Source of the DNA: Candidatus Krumholzibacteriia bacterium
Lineage (GTDB): Bacteria; Krumholzibacteriota; Krumholzibacteriia; Krumholzibacteriales; Krumholzibacteriaceae
Reading direction: 5' to 3'
Length of the DNA: 8,333 nt
Assembly: GCA_028706585.1 (NCBI GenBank)
Contig: JAQTVX010000078.1
Coordinates: 1 to 8,333 of the forward strand
In this document: in pieces, positions 1-6,475 of the stretch
How positions within the stretch are numbered: position 1 is the stretch's first letter
How the letters are laid out: every line of letters begins with the position of its first letter
Notes under the pieces: generated by a model
What the model saw: the letters and a program-made list of their open reading frames with translations, nothing else
Databases searched by the model: none
What the model was told of the DNA's origin: nothing
Position numbers and translations under genes: made by a program

Positions 1-2445
1 TCGTTCTGGGACAGTGGCGAGTTCATATCGGTGTCATACATACTGGGTATTCCGCATTCTCCGGGCACGCCTCTGTACGTATTGGTGGGGCGCGTGTTCA
101 CGATGCTTCCGCTGCCGATGAGCGTGGCGCAGAAGGTCAATTTTCTATCGGTGACGTTTTCGGCGCTGGCCGTGTTGATGGGGTATCTGGTCATGGTGGG
201 TACGGTTCGGTTCATGTATCCGAACCTGAAGAGCGGTTTGGGCAGGTTCATGACGTACGCGGGTCCGTTTGCCGGGGCGATGTATCTGGTCTTCAGCGAT
301 ACGTACTGGCGTGATTCGACCGAGGCGGAGGTGTACGCGCTGAGCTCGTTTGTGATGGGGCTGTGCACGTGGCTGGCGCTCGAGTGGTACAAGAACCCGG
401 CTGGGCTGGCTGCGGCGGTTCCCGGGATCAAGGTTGTGGAGGAGGAGCGTTTTGAGCGTGGGCACGCGCGGGGTCTGGTGTATCTGATCATCTATCTGTT
501 GGCGCTGGGGATTGGGTTTCACCTTGGTACGGTGCTTGTGTATGGGGGCATATTTATTTTGTTTTTGCTGGTGAAGGAGAAGGCGTTCGGGAACGCGGAG
601 CTCTTTGCATTCACGTTTGGTTTTGCTGTGGTTCTGGCGGATATGACGGTGTGGCGGTCGTTGCCGGCGACGATAGTGGCTTTTGCGATCTTTGCGGTGT
701 TGGTTGCGTGGAGCACGAGGCGGAACGGTCGGTTTGCGCTGGTGGCGACGGGGCTTCTAGCTCTGGGCATATCGGTGCATCTCTACATGTACATACGGTC
801 GCATCTTGATCCGGCCATTGATATGGTTGATCCGCAGACGTGGAAGGCGATGTATGCGCATCTGAGGCGTGAGCAGTACCCGCCGATGAACGTATTTGAG
901 CGCAAGGCGTCGTTTGTATTTCAGTTGCAGTATTTTGGGCGGTATTTTCTGGAGCAGTTCCGGATGGTGGGGGACGTTCGCTTGGGCGGGTTCAATCTGG
1001 GGCGGGCGCTGACGGCGATACCGGTTGCGTTGGGGTTGTTCGGGATAGCGGCCAATTACAATCGCGAGCGGAAGCTCTGGGTGCTCAATTTCGTCAATCT
1101 TCTCGTCAACTCGCTCGGGCTGATAATATTCCTGAACTTCACGTCGAACGAGGTGAGGGATCGCGATTATTTCTACGGCCCCGCCTTCTACTTCTTCGCG
1201 ATCTTCATAGGCATAGGAGTGACGAGCATCCTCGTTACGACTGCCGAGTGGGCGGAGAAGAAGGGAAAGGAGGCGTTCGGATACGTAGTGCCGCTCGGCG
1301 CGCTCTGCGTGCTGCTTGCGTTTCTCCCCGCGCATAGGAACTGGTTCACGCACGATCGATCGAAGAACTACATCGCGCATGACGTGGGTTACAACATGCT
1401 CGCCGGTCTCGAGCAGGATGCCATAATATTCGTGAACGGAGATAACGACACATATCCGCTGTGGTACATCCAGAACGTCGAGCGCTACCGCACCGACGTT
1501 TGCATAGTGCAATTGAGCCTTCTCAATACTGACTGGTATATCAAGCAGATCAGGGACAGGGAACCGAAAACCCCGGTCACCCTTACCGACGATGAGATCG
1601 AGAGCTTGCACCCGATCGCCCTCAAGGACGGCGGCATCGCCTGGAACAGCGATCTCATGGTGCAGCACATCATTCAGGCCACCGCATGGAAGCGCCCGAT
1701 CTATTTCGCCTCGACCGTGCCGGCGGAACGTTGGAGTCCTTACGAAAGCTACCTGGAAATGCAGGGCATTGTAAGGCGGCTGGTTCCGTACAAGGGCGGG
1801 GATCAGATCAACGAATTCGTGCTCGCGAGAAATTTCGACGAGATCTACCGGTTCCGTGGCGTTCTAACGAAGGGTCGTCTGACCGACGATTCCATTTACA
1901 AGGACAAAACCGAAAGGGAAATGTTCATCAACTTCAGCGTCGCGCTCGTACAGCTCGCTCAGGCCAAGGCCATGGAGGGCAACTACGACGAGGCGTGCCG
2001 CCGCACGGAGGTCGCGCTTCGGCTCAACCCGACGCTCAAGGCGGCCAGGGTGCTCCTCGGCACTTACTACATGATGTGCGGGAAGGATCAGAAGGCGATG
2101 GCTCATTACTCGGAGATGATCCGGCTGGAGCCCGGAGAGGGCGAATACTGGATTAGGCTCGCGCACATATATGAGTTCAGGAACCAGTTCTCCGAGGCGC
2201 TCCAAACCATCAGCGAGGGGATTCGCAGCGCCCCCGATTTCCGGGACCTCTACATCAACGGCTTCCGCGTTGCGGCGCTCATGAAGGACGCCGAAGCGGC
2301 GAAGGATTTCGTGCGGCAGTGGCTCGGAAGACATCCGAACGACCAGGAAGTGAAGAACCTCCTGGAGAGCGCCGATACGCTGCTGGAGGGAGAGTTCGGC
2401 ATCAAGCAGCCGCGCGGCGGGCAAGAGGAGAAAGCGGCGAAATGA
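1..2445 (+). CDS. DUF2723-family multi-pass membrane protein with C-terminal TPR repeats (5'-partial)
   Basis: The frame is open from base 1, so the true start lies upstream; the GTG at 31 is not a credible start because the conserved WDSGEF block is encoded just before it (bases 7-24). 814 residues are visible. DUF2723 hallmarks are WDSGEF at residues 3-8, HSPGTPLY near 19-26, the D105/AEVY109-112 block, EVRDRDYFY at 384-392, and a soluble block beginning NGDNDTYPLWY at 479. Roughly nine or ten hydrophobic helices fill residues 35-445. About four TPRs of 34 residues follow at about 645-785, each ending near an NP, EP, AP or HP pair. The family is predicted to be GT-C-like, related to protein O-mannosyltransferases, with an acidic loop as active site; the transferred sugar and acceptor are unknown. 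It would act in the cytoplasmic membrane using lipid-linked sugar (inference). The stop overlaps the next start (ATGA). Codon usage changes abruptly near base 1075 although the protein is continuous. Family assignment is firm; function is inferred. Confidence 0.9.
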   Translation, partial: SFWDSGEFISVSYILGIPHSPGTPLYVLVGRVFTMLPLPMSVAQKVNFLSVTFSALAVLMGYLVMVGTVRFMYPNLKSGLGRFMTYAGPFAGAMYLVFSDTYWRDSTEAEVYALSSFVMGLCTWLALEWYKNPAGLAAAVPGIKVVEEERFERGHARGLVYLIIYLLALGIGFHLGTVLVYGGIFILFLLVKEKAFGNAELFAFTFGFAVVLADMTVWRSLPATIVAFAIFAVLVAWSTRRNGRFALVATGLLALGISVHLYMYIRSHLDPAIDMVDPQTWKAMYAHLRREQYPPMNVFERKASFVFQLQYFGRYFLEQFRMVGDVRLGGFNLGRALTAIPVALGLFGIAANYNRERKLWVLNFVNLLVNSLGLIIFLNFTSNEVRDRDYFYGPAFYFFAIFIGIGVTSILVTTAEWAEKKGKEAFGYVVPLGALCVLLAFLPAHRNWFTHDRSKNYIAHDVGYNMLAGLEQDAIIFVNGDNDTYPLWYIQNVERYRTDVCIVQLSLLNTDWYIKQIRDREPKTPVTLTDDEIESLHPIALKDGGIAWNSDLMVQHIIQATAWKRPIYFASTVPAERWSPYESYLEMQGIVRRLVPYKGGDQINEFVLARNFDEIYRFRGVLTKGRLTDDSIYKDKTEREMFINFSVALVQLAQAKAMEGNYDEACRRTEVALRLNPTLKAARVLLGTYYMMCGKDQKAMAHYSEMIRLEPGEGEYWIRLAHIYEFRNQFSEALQTISEGIRSAPDFRDLYINGFRVAALMKDAEAAKDFVRQWLGRHPNDQEVKNLLESADTLLEGEFGIKQPRGGQEEKAAK
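2426..2430 (+). promoter_or_regulatory. Shine-Dalgarno for the epimerase gene
   Basis: AGGAG lies 11 nt before the ATG at 2442, inside the end of the upstream coding region. With the ATGA stop/start overlap it supports ATG 2442 over an open in-frame extension reaching back to 2319, whose extra residues are only an out-of-frame reading of the TPR gene. Confidence 0.55.
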
Positions 2446-3419
2446 AGGAAAAGGTCGTCGTTACTGGCGCAGCGGGTTTCATCGGCTCACATCTGTGCGA
2501 ACGTCTGCTCGACGAGGGCCATGAGGTGCTCGGCGTGGATTCCTTCACCGACTACTACAGCCCCGAGCGCAAACGCCTGCATCTGGCCGCCTGCATCGCA
2601 AGACCCGGCTTCACCCTCGCCGAGGGGGACCTCACGACGTGCGATATAGCTCGGCTCATCAAGGGCGCCAGGGGCGTTTTCCATCTCGCGGCTCAGGCCG
2701 GGGTGCGTAGGAGTTGGGGAAAGGAATTCGCTCTCTACATTGAATCGAACATCCTCGCCACGCAGCGTCTTCTCGAGGCGCTCAAGGATTTGCCCGGCGT
2801 GCCGCTTGTCCACTCGAGCTCGAGCTCCGTGTATGGCGAGACGCGAACGCTCCCCATGCGGGAAGATCACCCGAAGGTGCCACTGTCCCCCTACGGAGCG
2901 ACGAAACTCTCGGCGGAGCATCTCTGCGAGCTCTACCGTCTCAATTACGGCGTCAAGTATCGGGCCCTCCGGTACTTCACGGTCTACGGGCCACGGCAGA
3001 GGCCCGATATGGCCTTCAGCCGCTTCATCACGGCGGGCTTTGCAGCCGGCGCTATCGAGATCTACGGTAACGGCAAGCAGACGAGAGATTTCACGTATGT
3101 AACCGATGCGGTCGAGGCGAACGTCAGGGCGTATCGCTACGACGGCCCCCACACGGTCTTCAATATCGGGGGAGGGAGCCGTGTTTCGATTCTCGACGTG
3201 CTCGGTGTCATGGAGCGTGAGCTTGGCTCCCGGCTCGATCTCCGTTTCGGCGAGCGGGCGAAAGGAGACGTTACCGACACGTGGGCCGACACGGAGCTGG
3301 CGCGGGATGCGCTCGGCTTCGCGCCCCGAGTCGACCTCAGCGAGGGGATTCGAAGAGAGATCGCATGGTACCGGGAATATCTCGGGACCGCTGAAGGGAG
3401 GCGGTGCCATCATGACTGA
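2442..3419 (+). CDS. NAD-dependent sugar-nucleotide epimerase/dehydratase (extended SDR)
   Basis: 325 residues, the usual size for GalE/UDP-glucuronate 4-epimerase-like extended SDRs. The start at ATG 2442 puts the Rossmann fold at the N-terminus: GxxGxxG at G9, G12, G15, and D33 at the end of the second strand for NAD binding. HLAAQAGVR at 81-89 is the conserved strand-4 motif. The catalytic set is the serine run S125-S129 followed by VYG, with Y151 and K155 in YGATK. The TVYGPRQRPDMAFSRFI block and the GKQTRDFTYV block are typical of UDP-glucuronate or UDP-glucose 4-epimerases. It is cytoplasmic and would convert a nucleotide sugar used by the neighbouring glycosyltransferases. It overlaps the previous gene by 4 nt and the next by 8 nt, so translation is probably coupled. 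The exact substrate cannot be read from sequence; a 4,6-dehydratase is less likely because the motif has SSS rather than the usual dehydratase TDE at the active site. Confidence 0.92.
   Translation: MKEKVVVTGAAGFIGSHLCERLLDEGHEVLGVDSFTDYYSPERKRLHLAACIARPGFTLAEGDLTTCDIARLIKGARGVFHLAAQAGVRRSWGKEFALYIESNILATQRLLEALKDLPGVPLVHSSSSSVYGETRTLPMREDHPKVPLSPYGATKLSAEHLCELYRLNYGVKYRALRYFTVYGPRQRPDMAFSRFITAGFAAGAIEIYGNGKQTRDFTYVTDAVEANVRAYRYDGPHTVFNIGGGSRVSILDVLGVMERELGSRLDLRFGERAKGDVTDTWADTELARDALGFAPRVDLSEGIRREIAWYREYLGTAEGRRCHHD
3396..3401 (+). promoter_or_regulatory. Shine-Dalgarno for the GtrB-like GT2 gene
   Basis: GGGAGG ends 10 nt before ATG 3412, within the last codons of the epimerase gene. It decides the start of the GT2 gene. 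The frame is open far upstream, back to 3106, but those residues are an out-of-frame reading of the epimerase. Confidence 0.65.
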
Positions 3420-4353
3420 AAAAACTGGGTATTTCGGCTCCGTGGTCGTTCCGCTCTACAACGAGCGGGACAGCTTGCAGGAGCTTTACAAGCAGCTCGC
3501 GCCGGTCATGGAGCGCACGTTTGCCCGGCACGAGCTCATCTTCGTCGACGACGGTTCGACTGACGGATCGATCGACGTCCTGCAGGAGCTCCGCGCACGG
3601 GACCGGCGCGTGAAGGTGCTCTCGTTCAGGCGCAATTACGGCAAGTCGGCCGCCCTGTCGGAGGGGTTCAAGGCGGCGCGGGGCGACATCGTGGTCACGA
3701 TCGACGCCGATCTCCAGGACAATCCCGAGGAGATCCCCGAGCTCGTCGCCAAGCTGGACGAAGGGTATGACCTTGTTTCGGGATGGAAGATGCATCGCAA
3801 GGATCCGATCACGAAGACGCTTCCATCGAAGCTCTTCAATCTCACCACGTCTCTGGTGAGCGGTATCCGCATTCATGACTTCAACTGCGGCTTGAAATGC
3901 TACCGCGGGGAGGTCGTCAAGCGCATATCGATATACGGCGAACTGCACCGTTTCATACCGGTCATCGCCGCCTGGGAGGGATTCCGGGTAACGGAGAAGA
4001 AGGTGACCCATTTCGAGCGAAAATACGGGCAGAGCAAGTTCGGGCCGGCTCGATTCTTTAACGGCATGTTCGACCTGATGACGGTTATGTTTCTCACGCG
4101 CCGCGCGGCTTCGCCGCTCCATTTCTTCGGACGGGTAGCCGCGTGCTTCTTCGCCATCGGCGGGATTATAACTCTCTATTTCTTGGCACTCTGGCTTTTC
4201 GGGAGAGGTCTTCACGTGCGGCCTCTCATGGTCGTCGGCCTCGTTATGATTGTGATCGCGATCCAGATCGGCTCTTTCGGGCTCCTTGCAGAGCTCTTTT
4301 CGTCGAAGATCGAAAGGACGTTCGCATACCGCGAGTACCGTATCGATGACTAG
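3412..4353 (+). CDS. GtrB/DPM1-like family 2 glycosyltransferase (polyprenyl-phosphate sugar transferase)
   Basis: 313 residues, matching the usual length of the GtrB/ArnC/CsbB/DPM1-like group. The GT-A fold begins with VVVPLYNE at 11-18. The nucleotide-binding motif VDDGSTDGS is at 45-53, and RRNYGKSAAL at 73-82 is characteristic of the polyprenyl-phosphate branch. The metal-binding DADLQD is at 98-103. Two hydrophobic helices lie at about 238-263 and 271-296, the second ending in the conserved GLLAEL type of sequence, and a short charged tail closes the protein. Enzymes of this type move a hexose or aminosugar from a nucleotide donor to undecaprenyl phosphate on the inner face of the membrane. 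The resulting lipid donor is then used by GT-C enzymes outside, and two GT-C-like candidates lie in this window. It overlaps both neighbours by 8 nt. Sugar specificity is not readable. A dolichol-phosphate-mannose-synthase-like role is equally possible. Confidence 0.9.
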   Translation: MTEKTGYFGSVVVPLYNERDSLQELYKQLAPVMERTFARHELIFVDDGSTDGSIDVLQELRARDRRVKVLSFRRNYGKSAALSEGFKAARGDIVVTIDADLQDNPEEIPELVAKLDEGYDLVSGWKMHRKDPITKTLPSKLFNLTTSLVSGIRIHDFNCGLKCYRGEVVKRISIYGELHRFIPVIAAWEGFRVTEKKVTHFERKYGQSKFGPARFFNGMFDLMTVMFLTRRAASPLHFFGRVAACFFAIGGIITLYFLALWLFGRGLHVRPLMVVGLVMIVIAIQIGSFGLLAELFSSKIERTFAYREYRIDD

Positions 4354-5503
4354 GGAAAAGGTGCAGCGCCGGTTCTGTCTCATCGGGCCGACCTATCCCT
4401 ATCGGGGCGGAATATCGCACTACAATACATGCCTCGGCAGGGAGCTCGCGAGAAGCGCCGAGGTGTGCGCGATCAACTTCAAGCGCCTCTATCCCGGTTT
4501 CCTATTTCCAGGCAAAACGCAGCTCGACGAAAGCGCGGCGCCGCTAGCGGCGGATTCGGAGCGTATCATCGATTCGATCAATCCGTTCACGTGGATCGGA
4601 GCCGGGGCCAGAGCGGTCCGGATGAGGCCGGATGTCATCCTTGTGCAATGGTGGCATCCATTCTTTGCGCCCGCCGTGTTCACGATAGGCGGGGTGCTCA
4701 GGCTAATGCGCCGAGGAAAGATCATCCTCATCTGCCATAACGTGCTTCCGCACGAGAAATCTATGGTGGACCGGATGCTCGCTGGCCTCGCATTCGCGGT
4801 GGCGCACGGCTTTCTCGTTCAGTCGTACGGGGACCGGGACAAGCTGCTCCGCATCAGGAAGAATGCCCATGTGGTCGTTCATCCGCATCCGATATACGAT
4901 TTCTTCGCGACGGGGAAGCTCACCAAGGCCGGGGCGCGGGAGGCGATCGGCGAGGATGCCGGGCCGCTGCTCCTTTTTTTCGGGTATATCAGGGGCTACA
5001 AGGGGCTGGCATATCTGATAGAGGCGATGCCGCTCGTCCGCGAGAATGTGCCGGCGAGACTGCTCGTCGTCGGGGAGTTCTACGAAGACAAGGCGCCTTA
5101 CTCGGATCTCGTCGATCGGCTCGGTCTCGGAGGGGTCATCCGCTTCGTAGATCGCTATGTCGCCAACGAAGAGGTCGAATCGTTCTTCGTCGCGAGCGAC
5201 CTTGTCATTCTTCCGTACATCTCGGCCACCCAGAGCGGGATCGTGCAGGTCGCTCTCGCGTTCGATCGCCCCGTGGTCGTGACGGACGTCGGTGGGCTTC
5301 CGGAGGCCGTCGCAGCCGAGAAGACCGGTTTCGTCGTACCGCCCAGGGATCCGGTCGCGCTCGCGAGCGCCATAATACGGTTTTTCGGCGAAGGCTGGTC
5401 TTCCAGGATGGCGCCGTTCTTCGCACAGGAAAAGAAACGGTTCTCGTGGGAGGCTATGGCCGAAGCCGTCGATGGGTTGTCGCGGCTGATAGAGAAGATG
5501 TGA
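4346..5503 (+). CDS. GT4-type (GT-B fold) glycosyltransferase
   Basis: 385 residues from ATG 4346, which overlaps the previous stop by 8 nt. The N-terminal domain opens with a strand followed by GPTYPYRGGISHY (14-26), the acceptor-side P-x-RGGI loop of GT4-like enzymes. The donor domain contains FGYIRGYKG (212-220), with R216 and K219 positioned to bind the donor phosphates. After it come the SATQSGIVQVALAF block (293-306) and VGGLPE (315-320). No clear membrane helix is seen, so the enzyme is probably cytoplasmic or peripheral. It likely adds one sugar to a lipid-linked glycan. The classical EX7E pair is not conserved: T295 or its neighbours and A303 occupy those sites. A start without a good Shine-Dalgarno implies coupled translation. 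GTG 4361 is an in-frame alternative preceded by AGGGA, but the spacing is too short. Donor and acceptor are unknown. Confidence 0.88.
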   Translation: MTREKVQRRFCLIGPTYPYRGGISHYNTCLGRELARSAEVCAINFKRLYPGFLFPGKTQLDESAAPLAADSERIIDSINPFTWIGAGARAVRMRPDVILVQWWHPFFAPAVFTIGGVLRLMRRGKIILICHNVLPHEKSMVDRMLAGLAFAVAHGFLVQSYGDRDKLLRIRKNAHVVVHPHPIYDFFATGKLTKAGAREAIGEDAGPLLLFFGYIRGYKGLAYLIEAMPLVRENVPARLLVVGEFYEDKAPYSDLVDRLGLGGVIRFVDRYVANEEVESFFVASDLVILPYISATQSGIVQVALAFDRPVVVTDVGGLPEAVAAEKTGFVVPPRDPVALASAIIRFFGEGWSSRMAPFFAQEKKRFSWEAMAEAVDGLSRLIEKM

Positions 5504-5509
5504 GCGGGC

Positions 5510-6394
5510 ATGGATAGCACCCTCTACGTGATCGTGCTCAACTGGAACGGAAAGAAAGTCCTTGGGCCGTGCCTCGCCTCGCTGGCCAAGGTGACGGACC
5601 CGCCCATCGAGACGATCGTCGTCGATAACGCCTCGCTCGACGGCTCCGCGGACATCGTGTGGCAAGAGGCGCCAGGCGCCGAGCTCATCGTCAACGTGCG
5701 AAACCTGCTATTCGCCGAGGGCAACAACGTCGGTCTGCGGCGCGCGATGGAGCGCGGGGGCCGGCTGTTCCTCCTGCTCAACAACGATACCGATGTCGAT
5801 CCGTCATTCGCTGCGCGGATGGTGGCCGCTCTCCGGAGCGATCCGAAGGCCGGGATCGTCGGGCCGAAGATAGTCTATGATGACGATCCGAAGCGCATCT
5901 GGTACGGCGGCGGCGGATTTTACCCGTTTCTCTGGGTTCCGAGACACGATCACATCCGGAAGATCGACGGGAGCTTTCCGGAGCGTGGAGGCGAAACACG
6001 CTGGGTTTCGGGCTGCGCGATGCTCGTAACGAGGGAGGTCATCGACGCGATCGGCCTGCTCGATCCCTCGTATACGATCTACTGCGAGGACGTTGATTTT
6101 TGCCTCAGGGCGAGGCGGGCTGGATGGAAGTGCCTCTACGAGCCGTCCGCGCTCGTGCGGCACAAGGTGAGCTCCTCGAGCGGAGGGGGCATGACCCCAT
6201 TCAAGCTCGAGAACAGAATCGCGAGCACCTGCCGGCTCATCGCGCGCTTCAAACCTCTATGGTGGAGGATTCTGATGGCTCCCGTGCAGGGAGCTGCTTT
6301 CGTATTCCTCTTGCTCGCCCTTCTCGTCAGCGCTCGCATCGATCTTCTCCGGGCCGCGCTGCGGGGGGCGTCCAGGATCGCGCGGAGGAGATGA
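5510..6394 (+). CDS. Family 2 glycosyltransferase, rhamnosyltransferase-like
   Basis: 294 residues, the usual length of WbbL-like GT2 enzymes. The GT-A domain starts with VIVLNWNG (7-14). VVDNASLDGS at 37-46 is the nucleotide-binding motif. LLNNDTDVD (89-97) holds the DxD-equivalent D93/D95. WVSGCAMLV at about 165-174 is the family's acceptor-loop motif. EDVDFCLRARRAGW (193-206) carries the ED catalytic-base pair, and H218 in VRHK is the conserved late histidine. A single hydrophobic stretch at about 255-275 may anchor the C-terminus. It probably adds a deoxyhexose or related sugar to a growing surface glycan at the cytoplasmic face; rhamnose is only the commonest donor in this group. It follows the GT4 gene by 6 nt with only a weak upstream purine run (AGAGAAG at 5491-5497), so it belongs to the same operon. 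Confidence 0.9.
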   Translation: MDSTLYVIVLNWNGKKVLGPCLASLAKVTDPPIETIVVDNASLDGSADIVWQEAPGAELIVNVRNLLFAEGNNVGLRRAMERGGRLFLLLNNDTDVDPSFAARMVAALRSDPKAGIVGPKIVYDDDPKRIWYGGGGFYPFLWVPRHDHIRKIDGSFPERGGETRWVSGCAMLVTREVIDAIGLLDPSYTIYCEDVDFCLRARRAGWKCLYEPSALVRHKVSSSSGGGMTPFKLENRIASTCRLIARFKPLWWRILMAPVQGAAFVFLLLALLVSARIDLLRAALRGASRIARRR

Positions 6395-6419
6395 ACGCAT
6401 GAGACGGAGGTTTTGAGGG

Positions 6420-6447
6420 TTTACCCGTTCGGCCTAAAGATGATAAA
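6420..6447 (+). promoter_or_regulatory. Possible weak sigma-70-type promoter
   Basis: TTTACC (6420-6425) and GATAAA (6442-6447) are separated by 16 nt; each matches about four of six consensus positions. Initiation would fall around 6453-6456, leaving a leader of about 20 nt that contains the GGAGGT ribosome site. Such matches arise often by chance, and the organism's sigma-factor preference is unknown. Confidence 0.25.
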
Positions 6448-6464
6448 CTCATGAGAGATACGAT

Positions 6465-6470
6465 GGAGGT
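6465..6470 (+). promoter_or_regulatory. Strong Shine-Dalgarno that fixes a TTG start
   Basis: GGAGGT is separated by 5 nt from the TTG at 6476. No other in-frame start lies between the upstream stop at 6452-6454 and 6476. The first in-frame ATG (6605) would cut into the first membrane helix and has no comparable ribosome site. Confidence 0.75.
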
Positions 6471-6475
6471 TTGAT

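Larger units (their letters stand above)
6395..6475 (+). other. 81-nt intergenic gap before the YfhO-family gene
   Basis: This is the only non-coding gap of note in the window. It holds a weak promoter-like pair (6420-6447), a Shine-Dalgarno sequence (6465-6470) and the short inverted match GGGT/ACCC at 6417-6426, whose 2-nt loop is too small for a terminator hairpin. No rho-independent terminator is seen after 6394, so read-through from the upstream operon is likely. Confidence 0.6.

Noticed and set aside
31..33. GTG at 31 as the start of the first gene
   Set aside because: The conserved WDSGEF motif is encoded in frame just upstream (bases 7-24), so the gene continues beyond the window edge.
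757..1668. 303-codon open frame on the minus strand
   Set aside because: It lies fully antisense to conserved DUF2723 coding sequence; its product has no recognisable motif and is rich in Arg, His and Glu, as expected of a mirror frame in GC-rich DNA.
2812..2829. Alternating CTCGAG/GAGCTC repeat
   Set aside because: It is simply the TCG/AGC codons of the conserved serine run (S125-S129) in the epimerase active-site motif, not a regulatory repeat.
3337..4383. 348-codon open frame on the minus strand
   Set aside because: Antisense to the GT2 gene, whose VDDGSTDGS and DADLQD motifs prove the plus strand is coding; no motif or ribosome site supports the reverse frame.
4703..5665. 320-codon open frame on the minus strand
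   Set aside because: Antisense to the GT4 gene and the start of the next GT2 gene; composition is that of a shadow frame.
6417..6426. GGGT/ACCC inverted match after the GT2 gene as a terminator
   Set aside because: The stem is 4 bp with a 2-nt loop and has no following T run.
6399..6474. Tiny open frames in the gap: ATG 6399-6416, TTG 6413-6454, ATG 6451-6474
   Set aside because: They encode 5, 13 and 7 residues, with no composition typical of an attenuator leader (no amino-acid run) and no hairpin that could act as attenuator.
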